Shown here piece after piece: positions 1 through 7,691 of a stretch of 64,000 nt of DNA. Where the stretch lies: NCBI RefSeq assembly GCF_000382365.1, contig NZ_KB908231.1:1-64000 (forward strand), given 5' to 3'. The stretch comes from Pannonibacter phragmitetus DSM 14782 (GTDB lineage: Bacteria > Pseudomonadota > Alphaproteobacteria > Rhizobiales > Stappiaceae). A program made the position numbers and the translations under genes. Under the pieces are notes generated by a model. That model had not been told where the DNA came from and made no database searches. It was given only the letters and a program-made list of their open reading frames with translations. Each line of letters opens with the position of its first letter. The stretch's first letter is position 1.

Positions 1-290
1 TTCCCAAGGATGTCCGGCGGATCATTTATACGACGAATGCCATCGAGGCCTTGAATTCCAAGCTACGCCGCGCGGTACGGGCAAGGGGCCACTTCCCCTC
101 TGACGAGGCGGCCACCAAACTCCTGTATCTGGTCTTGAACAGATCGGAGAAAGAGTGGAAAATGCCAGCCAGAGAATGGGCGATGGCTAAATCCCAATTC
201 GCAGTTCTCTTCGCGGACCGTTTCCAAGCCGCGAGGGCGTAAACAGAAATGTTCAACCGCACGCCCGTACACGAAATTCCTGACACTCCC
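1..290 (+). mobile_element. IS256-family insertion sequence, right end
   Basis: The left edge of the window lies inside an IS256 (Mutator-type) element. The transposase C-terminus stops at 242, and about 30 bases further on the sequence ACACGAAATTCCTGACACTC (about 270-289) looks like the terminal inverted repeat of this family, whose outer end is typically of the type GAGTGTCAGGAATTTCGTGT. The left end lies outside the window, so completeness and target duplication cannot be judged. It sits next to the TerB/BrxD/helicase operon and probably marks the edge of an accessory island. Confidence 0.75.
3..242 (+). CDS. IS256-family transposase, C-terminal part (cut by window edge)
   Basis: The reading frame is open from base 3 to the TAA at 240-242 and begins inside the gene. 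The stretch containing IIYTTNAIEALN is the hallmark C-terminal motif of IS256/Mutator DDE transposases, the region carrying the last catalytic glutamate. It is followed by the usual basic helix and a short tail with an EWAMAK segment. About 79 residues of a protein normally near 400 are visible, so function of the whole enzyme cannot be judged. The TTG at 51 is not a real start because the homology begins upstream of it. Confidence 0.85.
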   Translation, partial: PKDVRRIIYTTNAIEALNSKLRRAVRARGHFPSDEAATKLLYLVLNRSEKEWKMPAREWAMAKSQFAVLFADRFQAARA

Positions 291-509
291 GTCATAAGCC
301 GACCTGGCCGCTCTGGAGTGTTCATTCAAACCGATTCGAAAACCGGAGTGGGTCACCAAGCGGGTGCTCGCGGGGCGAAGAACAAGCGAAGAAATCCAAT
401 CGCAATTGCCCACTCCATCTGAATTGTTTTGAGCCCAAATCCTTCGCCGCCCTGGTTTCGCAAAACGTGCCTTTTAGCGCCACCGACCTCCTGCTTTAAG
501 GAAGCCGCC
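291..509. other. Intergenic, no gene seen
   Basis: This stretch lies between the IS256 end and the 3' end of the helicase gene. No open frame with family resemblance and no convincing intrinsic terminator is visible. It may be residual island DNA. Confidence 0.5.
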
Positions 510-2681
510 TCATTGCAGCAACCAGCTCGCCAGCGCCTTTGCTCCTTCCAAATCAAGCCTGCTGGAGAGAGCATCCTGCTGAAGCAGCTGGGTCGACAGA
601 TAAGAATGGAACTTCTCGAAACTCAGGCTGACATCCGTCGAGAATAGATCAATTTCCTCGGCTTCGGAGATTTCCCGAAGAGCGTCCGGCACTGAAATTT
701 TCGCCTTGTCCTGAAGCACTTCCAGGAAGCCGTCGTAAGTTTGGACCTGGAACCCGAAGTTGCGAAGAGCCAGTGCCAGGGTAGTGTTCTTCACGCTGCC
801 GCACCGGGTCGCGAGCAAGGTGGTACGCTCTCCAAGCGGAATAATCCGATCAGCGACTTCGTTGAGCCACTCGTACGTTGACCGCGCTTCCGCAAGCAGC
901 TGCCTAGCCTGCTGATCCAGGTAGACGGGAACTGTCTCCCCCTCAAGTATTTCGAACATCTTCTCTATGACGCGGTCATCGATTTCGCCTGCATCGCCGC
1001 CGAAAACCGGCGCAACCCCTTGCCGTGAGGGGCGGACCATGAGCACCTTTTCCTGATCGTGAAGCTCAACGACCTCCCACCTTCGTCCAGAAAAGATGAT
1101 GGTCATTCCCGGTGCCAGCATGTTGTCGATCGGCAATGTGCCAAGCTCCTTGCCATCCGCCACAACACGATATTCCTCTGGAGTCATGAAAACGGCATAG
1201 AAGCTATAGTGCTCGACAAGCCGCTCGCCCTTGCCTCCCAGCATGAGCAGTCCGCCGGACGCCTGCTCAATCAGCCCAACCTCCGGGGCTCCAAGCCTTC
1301 TCAGCACTTGAAGGAACATCTCCTGGGAGACGTTGTGAAAGGGCCCCTTTTCGCAAAGGGTCGTATAGAGGCGCCTGGCGCTCGCGCCACCCCGCTCCGC
1401 GATGACCGAGAGGATCTGATGGACCAGAGTGGAGAGATGGAGCGCCTTGTCTTTGGGGGCTTCACACCAGCGTTCAAGCAGCAGCTGGATCATCGCAATC
1501 GACCGGACGAGACCGAGCCGCAGCCGATCCGAAAAGGCGCTCGAACTAAGCAGATCTGCTTCGATCGCATATTGCCTTAGAACCGCCGGCTGCCCTGCCC
1601 TGCGCCCCGACCTTCCCATTCTCTGGCGCAGGGAAGCGACCGTGAAAGGCGCACCGATCTGCGCAACACATGCGACATCACCGATGTCTATCCCCAATTC
1701 CAGGGTTGAGGTGCAGATCGCAGTTGTCGGCAATCGTGCGTCCTTCAATCGCTTTTCGACGAACTCGCGGTGATCCCGGGACAGGCTTGCGTGATGGGCG
1801 TAGAACTCCTGCGGAAGATTTGCCTCCCTGCACATAGTGCTGAGACGATCCGCAAACACCTCCACCCTGTTCCTGGCTCCGGCGAAAACGAGATTGTCGG
1901 ATCCGCGCAGCTTCTCGAACAAATGCATGGAAATCGCCTGTATCGAAGCGTCCGGACTTTCATCCTTTCCCCCTGCGGCATAGCCTTTCAGTTGCAGCTT
2001 GAGTTCAGCCTCGCTTTCTTCCCCGACGATGGGTATGACCTCATCCGGAGCGCTGGGCCGCAAGAAGGACCTGGCGAGTTCCATGTCCCCGAGCGTAGCC
2101 GAAAGCCCGATGCGTCGAACACGCTTTCCCGTTGCAATTTCCATGCGAGTGAACAGAGACCGAAGCTGAACGCCACGTTCGGAATCCAGAAGCGTATGCA
2201 GCTCATCAATGACGATCGCATTCAACCGGGAAAACAACTTCGGCACCAGGGTGCTCTTGGTGACGAAAATCGCCTCCAGAGATTCAGGCGTGATCAAAAG
2301 AATACCGCGGGGATTCTTCTGGGCGCGAGCCTTCACTGAAGACGGCACGTCGCCATGCCATGGTATCACCGGAAGCCCCGCCTTTTCGCATATCTCTTCG
2401 AGACGGCGGGTCTGATCATTGATGAGCGCCTTCAGCGGCCCGACATAAAGGATATTGAAGCCGGCCTGCTGCCCGGCTTCCTCCTGGTCGACCGCCTGGG
2501 ATATCAGGGGCAGGAACGCAGCTTCCGTCTTTCCGCCTGCCGTCGAGGCTGAGATGATAAGGTCGCATGTACCATCAATCACCGCGTGGACGGAGCGTGC
2601 CTGAATATCGCGCAGCTCTCTCCAGCCTTGATCCCGGATCCACCTCTGTACAGGGCGCGCCAGTTTGTCGTAGGCAGTCAT
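510..2681 (-). CDS. Lhr-like DEAD/DEAH-box helicase, BrxHI-like
   Basis: Superfamily 2 ATP-dependent helicase of 723 residues. Visible motifs in order are the Q-like segment near residue 27, motif I TAGGKT at 47-52, motif Ia VGPLKAL near 80, motif II DELH at 159-162, motif III SATLG and motif VI QRMGRSGRRAG. The long C-terminal part is typical of Lhr/BrxHI helicases, which accompany BREX and related modules. The ATG at 2681 overlaps the stop of the upstream ATPase (TGATG), so the two are translationally coupled; an in-frame TTG three bases earlier is less likely. With the TerB protein it forms a three-gene minus-strand operon. A role in DNA processing during defence or stress is inferred from family and context. 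No BREX core genes (pglZ, pglX, brxC) are in the window. Confidence 0.85.
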   Translation of the reverse strand: MTAYDKLARPVQRWIRDQGWRELRDIQARSVHAVIDGTCDLIISASTAGGKTEAAFLPLISQAVDQEEAGQQAGFNILYVGPLKALINDQTRRLEEICEKAGLPVIPWHGDVPSSVKARAQKNPRGILLITPESLEAIFVTKSTLVPKLFSRLNAIVIDELHTLLDSERGVQLRSLFTRMEIATGKRVRRIGLSATLGDMELARSFLRPSAPDEVIPIVGEESEAELKLQLKGYAAGGKDESPDASIQAISMHLFEKLRGSDNLVFAGARNRVEVFADRLSTMCREANLPQEFYAHHASLSRDHREFVEKRLKDARLPTTAICTSTLELGIDIGDVACVAQIGAPFTVASLRQRMGRSGRRAGQPAVLRQYAIEADLLSSSAFSDRLRLGLVRSIAMIQLLLERWCEAPKDKALHLSTLVHQILSVIAERGGASARRLYTTLCEKGPFHNVSQEMFLQVLRRLGAPEVGLIEQASGGLLMLGGKGERLVEHYSFYAVFMTPEEYRVVADGKELGTLPIDNMLAPGMTIIFSGRRWEVVELHDQEKVLMVRPSRQGVAPVFGGDAGEIDDRVIEKMFEILEGETVPVYLDQQARQLLAEARSTYEWLNEVADRIIPLGERTTLLATRCGSVKNTTLALALRNFGFQVQTYDGFLEVLQDKAKISVPDALREISEAEEIDLFSTDVSLSFEKFHSYLSTQLLQQDALSSRLDLEGAKALASWLLQ

Positions 2682-3997
2682 CAAAGCCTGAAGCTTGCCA
2701 GATCGTCGTCCCCGCCGGCGCCGGCGTGCGATGCGCCTGGAACGTCGTCAATGTCGCTCATGTCGTCTCCGCCGTCCGTGGCGATGGAAATACCGTCAAT
2801 CAGGTCAGACCATTGCGTGCCCGGGTTCTGCTCCAGCACTGCGAGCATGTTCACAAACGCTGTCACCGTGTTGCGCGGCGTGCGGAAGTAAGCCTCACCA
2901 ATCCGCGCGGAACAGTGAACCATGAAGGCTTGAAGCGCCTCGTCGGGAAGTGCTGACCCCGGTTCCTGCATGACAGCACGGATGTTGCCCAGGAGTACGA
3001 ACATGTCTTCGGGTGTCAGGTTAGCCAGCCGGATGACCGGCCCTGACAGATCGATCAGACCGTCGCGCACGAAGGTGTTCTCCGCCAGACGGGATTGCAG
3101 GGCCTCGTAGCTGTAAAGCCCCCTGCGCGTGTTCATGAGAAACTCAGGCGTCCCGCCCATCATGAAACCCAGATGTGCAGCCGAGCCTTGCAGAACATCG
3201 TTGAGGATGCGGAGAATTTGCTCGTAATTTGCATTTCTCGCCTGGGAAGATGTCAGCTTGAAGAGATTGACCATCTCATCAAGCGAGACGAGAAGCCCCT
3301 TGTATCCGGCGGCACACACAAACTCCGACATCAATTTCAGATGATCGTAGACGCTAGCATCATCGACGATCGTGCGCACCCCAAGCGCCTTCCTTGCGTC
3401 GGTCTTGGTTGAAAACTCGCCGCGCAGCCATCGCAGCGCTGCCGACTTCAGATCGTCATCACCGCTTTCATGCCCATCCCAGTACCGGTGCAAGACGGTG
3501 GCAAAATCATATCCACCTGTCAGTTCCTCGAAATGGGCAAGCCTTTCACGTATGATGGTTCCTGTCTCGATCCCTTTGCTTTGGGCCTCCTGGTGCGCCT
3601 GACTGACAAAGCGTTCCACGACGCTTGTCAGCGCGCCTCCGTCCGGCTTGGTCCGGGTCGACAGGTTACGGGCCATTTCGGCATAAAGCCCCCGCGCCTG
3701 CCCTCCGGTGGCGTGCAGCCTGCGGTCGGGAGCCAGATCGGCTGACATGACCACCAGCCCCTTCTCAAGTGCAACGAGACGAATGAGGTTCAGGAAAAAG
3801 GTCTTGCCCGAACCATATTCTCCAATGATGAAACGGATTGCAGAACCACCGTCCGCGATCCGCTCCATGTCATTGATCAGCTCCTGAATTTCGCGAGCGC
3901 GGCCAACCTGTATGTGCTGCAATCCCAACTTGGGAACCACCCCAGCCCTCAAGGCCTGAATGATCGTATCGCGATCCTTGCGCTTGATCCCTGCCAC
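2681..3997 (-). CDS. BrxD-like P-loop ATP-binding protein
   Basis: ATPase of 438 residues resembling BrxD/DUF2791 proteins of BREX-type loci. The N-terminus has the family pattern 'IIQALRAGVVPKLGLQHI.VGR', followed by Walker A GEYGSGKT at about 59-66 and a Walker B-like VSLDEMVNL. I place the start at GTG 3997 because a strong AGGGAGGG lies just upstream, between the stop of the TerB gene (4008) and this GTG, and homology begins immediately after. The longer frame from 4042 would overlap the TerB gene by 35 bases. It is coupled to the helicase by a TGATG overlap. BrxD-helicase pairs are known from BREX type 2 loci. Here the partner is a TerB-domain membrane protein, so the ATPase probably couples that protein to the helicase (inference). 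Confidence 0.8.
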   Translation of the reverse strand: MAGIKRKDRDTIIQALRAGVVPKLGLQHIQVGRAREIQELINDMERIADGGSAIRFIIGEYGSGKTFFLNLIRLVALEKGLVVMSADLAPDRRLHATGGQARGLYAEMARNLSTRTKPDGGALTSVVERFVSQAHQEAQSKGIETGTIIRERLAHFEELTGGYDFATVLHRYWDGHESGDDDLKSAALRWLRGEFSTKTDARKALGVRTIVDDASVYDHLKLMSEFVCAAGYKGLLVSLDEMVNLFKLTSSQARNANYEQILRILNDVLQGSAAHLGFMMGGTPEFLMNTRRGLYSYEALQSRLAENTFVRDGLIDLSGPVIRLANLTPEDMFVLLGNIRAVMQEPGSALPDEALQAFMVHCSARIGEAYFRTPRNTVTAFVNMLAVLEQNPGTQWSDLIDGISIATDGGDDMSDIDDVPGASHAGAGGDDDLASFRL

Positions 3998-4007
3998 AAC
4001 GCCCTCC

Positions 4008-6911
4008 CTAGACGCTTTCCCTAAGCTCTTGAACAACATCAATATTCAAATCATAGCCATCATATTCTTCGATAAGCGCATCATCGAACCTGGCATAGGC
4101 CCACTCGTTGATGGCTTCCAGGCACCCCGCAACCATGAGCTTGTGCCTGCCAGCCAGACCGTCGAACTCCTCATCGGTCCAATGGTCTCGCAAAATGAGG
4201 TCGGAGAGGAAGGCGGCGTGTCCTGCACTCAGTCCGGCAAAGCGGGAGCCGGAATCACTGCTCACCTCGATCTCGTCGTCTTCGTCCGCCAGTTCATTGC
4301 CAAAGATCGATCCGAGAACGCTCGAGACGCTTGCCGTATCCGATTGTATGGCGGCAATCCTCCCGGCATCCAGCTTGAGCGGAGAGCCCTCTTCGGCCGG
4401 CAGGGTTTCCCCGTTCCTTGCCTTCTGTTCGGCTCGGACTGTAACAGGCACATCCCTGAAGACGGTTGAATGGATGTCCGAATAGACATCCGCTGTGTCC
4501 ACGCCGAGAGCCTTGTAGATTTTTTCGATGCCTCCAACCTCCTCGGGCCGAAGCAAGCTGTCGGCATGGGCCATGGTCACCGCGAAGTCCCGGATGGCCT
4601 TTTGCTGTTCCGGCGTCGCAGCCTTCAATTTGCCCCTGAGCAGTGACATGTCTGGCGGAACCATCAGGAGCCATTTCAGGTTGGCGAGCAGACGTGCCTG
4701 TTCGGCGGGGGTAAGATCCGCCTGGCCGGCAATGGCATTCTTCAAGGCTGCTTCCTCGGAAGGCACCACAGTACCGTCCGCCTGGGCGACAAAGGTCCCG
4801 ACCGCCAACTGGATGAGAGCTGCACGATAGCGATCCGTCACATCTCCAAGATGTATGTCGTCGTCTGGCAGCTTGAACAGAACGACAGGATCCCCCACCT
4901 TGGGGCTCCTGAGGGAAAAGCGAGGATCCGGGGCCATTCCGGCGCCCAATCTGGCAAGAGCGTCGGCCGCGTCCGAGAGTTGCCGTTTCCCGACCTTTTC
5001 CGGATACGCCCCTTCCAGTCTATAAATGACGTCCACGAGGGAAACGAGCCCCCCGTCATTGATAATGGCGCCGGCCCAGCCGGACAGGGCATCCAGCTCT
5101 TCGGATGGAAACAGTTTCCAGAGTTCCTTGGGGAGCAAGGCTTGCGCCTCGACACTCCCCCGCCCCTCCGGATTGCGTGACAGGTAGCGACTGAACCTGT
5201 CGAGCTCGTTCATTGCCTCATCGGCAATTTCCTGAGCGATCGTGACTGGCTTCTTCAGGTTGGAAATGTCCGCGAGCTCTTTCCCGCCGATCTTGGGTGT
5301 AAAGTCAAATGTGAACTCGCTTGAAGCGGCCTCATAAGTGCCTTTAAGCACCCGCTTCGGCTTGCTCACATTCAATCCCTTAGGATACCGGGAAACGAAC
5401 TTCTCCCGAAACAGAGCCTGAAATTCGTCAGGGCAACGCCTGGCTACGGTCCGCACCTGACTTTCAGGATGTAACCGCCACCACTGAAACACGATTTCAG
5501 CATCCAACGGCTTCTCTTGCTCCAAAAATATTCCGACCGATACCCTTAATGAAAGAGGCAGGCCAATTTCATATCGACGGGTCAAGAGATAGTTATCCTC
5601 ACCCCTCCCCAACACAACGGAAGCGTAGTCGATAAAATTTCCAAGATATTTTTGCACTGAATAGTTATCTTGGAAGAGAGACCGAAGTCTTTTAACTTCG
5701 TCAAAAATAATATTTTTCTCTTCAGTTCCGGAAAAATTCTCGCAGAAACGTCGCTCCAAACCGTAGAAATAGAGAAACAGGTAGCCGGGATTGTAAGCCG
5801 TATCGTTTCGGCCAGAGCGAAGCCACTCCAGATAGGTCGCCCGCGATGAGGCCGAGATCTCGGAATAGCTGGGCCAATAACCCATGCCATTCCCCTCAAG
5901 ATCAGTCCCGCTTTTTGCGACCGAAAGCGTCGGATCGATATAAGCGCGGCATTTCGTATCATACGGGCCAATTCGGGGCGGCACCCCGACATAAACCAGA
6001 CCGCCAATCGTCCGACCGGCGACTTCCACAGATTGCCCGCTAGGGATCCAGCGTGAACTGGAGTTTGTCCTCGCCATATTGCCCATCAATGGCGCGGCCA
6101 CCTTCCACTCTCGAGCATGTTCGGACACAGGGCGATTTGTCAGGGCTTCTTGCTTCGATGTCTTGGGTTGAGCCGGCTCCTGGTCCTGCAGCGGCAACAG
6201 GTCATCGGGTCCCGCTTCAGCAACTTTCGAAGCCTTCCTCCTCCTGCGGCGATGAACAAGCCAGATTAGGCCCCCCAAAACGCCAGCGAACCACCACCAG
6301 GTTTTTGTTCCTGCTGGAGCACGGCTCGTTTCCAAGTTTTCTGCGGTAGTGACAGTCTGTCGTCGTATTGGGGGCACCAGAGATTGTGGATCCGTGGGTT
6401 GCAGCGCCTTGCTCGCAGCCGGGACTGAATTCACGCGATCCTTGCTGGGCTCTTCAGCGGAAGCCGAAGGCGGCGCCATGACCGGCGGAACGGGCTGTGC
6501 TGCTTGTACACCTCCCCCTTGCTTGTCGACCGAACCGGCTACGGGGCCAGCCAGACTGTCAGTGGACTGCACGGGTTGTTCCGTATGTGTGGCTGAAGGC
6601 GGGGGAATCTGTTCGGATCTAGCCGGCGTAACCCGCGGCTGCCGCAGGAGCGCCGCAGTCGCGGCGTCCGGCTTCCCGGTAACCGCCAGCCCGTTTGCCG
6701 CCTGATATGCCTTCAACGCCCTCTCGGTTCGCCGCCCCATGAAACCGTCAGCCGGGCCGGCATCATATCCCTGGTCGGTCAGAAGCTTCTGAACCTCTCG
6801 GGTTGCAGCGTCCTGGGCCAATGCCAACTGAAACCCGCCAGCCACCCAAATACAGGCCAACATCAAGGTCAAAATAGATTTGATGTGCTTTAAAACGCTG
6901 CCTCGCACCAT
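4008..6911 (-). CDS. Membrane-anchored PG-binding / TerB-N / TerB / TerB-C protein
   Basis: A 967-residue first gene of the operon. Residues 1-33 are a signal peptide ending LALAQ. Residues 36-90 are a PG_binding_1 domain (LLTDQGYDAGPADGFMGRRT, then RALKAYQ). A Pro/Ala/Thr-rich linker follows to about 200. One transmembrane helix (about 205-220, WWWFAGVLGG) is followed by RRRRRK, so by the positive-inside rule the rest is cytoplasmic. The cytoplasmic part has a TerB-N domain (from about 288, with GRTIGGLVYVG), a TerB-like helical domain (about 690-830, with acidic helix starts such as AQADG and AHADS), and a TerB-C domain at the end. TerB-N/TerB-C proteins are known from tellurite-resistance-type stress loci. 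The layout suggests an envelope sensor tied to the downstream ATPase and helicase. Part of the coding sequence (about 5.5-5.8 kb) is clearly AT-richer than its neighbours. Confidence 0.85.
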   Translation of the reverse strand: MVRGSVLKHIKSILTLMLACIWVAGGFQLALAQDAATREVQKLLTDQGYDAGPADGFMGRRTERALKAYQAANGLAVTGKPDAATAALLRQPRVTPARSEQIPPPSATHTEQPVQSTDSLAGPVAGSVDKQGGGVQAAQPVPPVMAPPSASAEEPSKDRVNSVPAASKALQPTDPQSLVPPIRRQTVTTAENLETSRAPAGTKTWWWFAGVLGGLIWLVHRRRRRKASKVAEAGPDDLLPLQDQEPAQPKTSKQEALTNRPVSEHAREWKVAAPLMGNMARTNSSSRWIPSGQSVEVAGRTIGGLVYVGVPPRIGPYDTKCRAYIDPTLSVAKSGTDLEGNGMGYWPSYSEISASSRATYLEWLRSGRNDTAYNPGYLFLYFYGLERRFCENFSGTEEKNIIFDEVKRLRSLFQDNYSVQKYLGNFIDYASVVLGRGEDNYLLTRRYEIGLPLSLRVSVGIFLEQEKPLDAEIVFQWWRLHPESQVRTVARRCPDEFQALFREKFVSRYPKGLNVSKPKRVLKGTYEAASSEFTFDFTPKIGGKELADISNLKKPVTIAQEIADEAMNELDRFSRYLSRNPEGRGSVEAQALLPKELWKLFPSEELDALSGWAGAIINDGGLVSLVDVIYRLEGAYPEKVGKRQLSDAADALARLGAGMAPDPRFSLRSPKVGDPVVLFKLPDDDIHLGDVTDRYRAALIQLAVGTFVAQADGTVVPSEEAALKNAIAGQADLTPAEQARLLANLKWLLMVPPDMSLLRGKLKAATPEQQKAIRDFAVTMAHADSLLRPEEVGGIEKIYKALGVDTADVYSDIHSTVFRDVPVTVRAEQKARNGETLPAEEGSPLKLDAGRIAAIQSDTASVSSVLGSIFGNELADEDDEIEVSSDSGSRFAGLSAGHAAFLSDLILRDHWTDEEFDGLAGRHKLMVAGCLEAINEWAYARFDDALIEEYDGYDLNIDVVQELRESV

Positions 6912-7260
6912 TCAAAATCCAGCAGAAAAAGTCCGTCTATGCTTCCCAGCATTGCATATATCGCCAAAGGTTCTCAACTCTAGAATGTCTCGCTGTCGAG
7001 ATCGCGATTGGGTCGAATGGACCTTCGAGCGAACTTTCCAATATCAGCCGTGCCTGCAAGGACGGACACCCCTCAAGGCCTTCGTCGGTGGTCTGCAAAA
7101 GCCCCTGAAACACTGCCGGAAAAAACGAAGGGAGAGGCACTGACAACCAGACCCAAACAGGCTTCGATATAGCCAGAAACCCGAGCTGCTTGAACCCGCT
7201 TCAAAACGCTGCACCGTGAGGGGAATACCATCTTTGTACGCTTGAAGCGGTGAGGCAGAC
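6912..7260. other. Intergenic, operon promoter region, no gene seen
   Basis: This stretch separates the TerB-operon start (minus strand) from a small plus-strand ORF and should hold the promoters of both. No convincing -35/-10 pair or operator could be assigned. The short string AAAACGCTGC occurs at both ends (about 6893 and 7204), which may be chance. Confidence 0.4.
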
Positions 7261-7467
7261 ATGAAGATTGAAACAAGTCACTATCCGCAGTTCAGGCTGC
7301 TCTGCTGGAGCCATCCCGGAAATACGGTGCTGGACGGACAGGATGCTTCTGATCTTTACGAGCGCAACTGGCGTTTTGTCGATACGGAAGCTCTTGAGGA
7401 CGGCGAACGCAGCCCGATCGCCCTGCTGACGGCACGCTATGGCAACGGCATCATGCTGGCTGCCTGA
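7261..7467 (+). CDS. Small hypothetical protein, possibly truncated by in-frame TGA
   Basis: A 68-residue ORF starting at ATG 7261 with a GTGAGG ribosome-binding site six bases upstream. The protein is acidic with a DLYERNWRFVD core and a YGNG motif near the end. I recognise no characterised family, though small alphaproteobacterial proteins of similar look exist. After the TGA at 7465-7467 the same frame stays open for 21 more codons (GWHGEVFFKRPHHQAILTAL...) to a second TGA at about 7533, so the gene may be longer with an acquired stop. No function can be assigned. Confidence 0.5.
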   Translation: MKIETSHYPQFRLLCWSHPGNTVLDGQDASDLYERNWRFVDTEALEDGERSPIALLTARYGNGIMLAA

Positions 7468-7543
7468 GGCTGGCATGGCGAGGTGTTCTTTAAGCGCCCG
7501 CACCATCAGGCCATTCTGACTGCCCTGCATTGAATATGCCGAA

Positions 7544-7565
7544 GGCGGCCCCGGTTGGGCCGCCT
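7544..7565. terminator. GC-rich hairpin
   Basis: GGCGGCCC, a short loop and GGGCCGCC form an eight-base perfect stem just after the small ORF. It lacks a T-run on the plus strand, so terminator activity is uncertain. Confidence 0.35.
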
Positions 7566-7587
7566 CCATCAGGTTTCAGCTTTCATA

Positions 7588-7655
7588 GCAAGGCGCTGGG
7601 ATGCTGGCGCATCACGCCTTGAAATTGCTCATGCGCCGCACGGGCTTGACCAGCA
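7588..7655. repeat. Dispersed intergenic repeat, copy 1
   Basis: The segment with GATGCTGGCGCATCACGCC followed by GCGCCGCACGGGCTTGACCA has clear relatives near 14711-14775 and 14779-14812 (shared core GCGCCGCACGGGCTT). GATGC-N4-GCATC is a small internal dyad. All copies lie between genes, as expected for a REP-like chromosomal repeat. Confidence 0.55.
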
Positions 7656-7691
7656 TTCAATTAGCCAAGCTTATTGAAGTGGTCTGAGACC

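Noticed and set aside
510-3997. Complete BREX system
   Set aside because: Only BrxD- and helicase-like genes are present; no pglZ, pglX/methyltransferase, brxA, brxB or brxC in the window.
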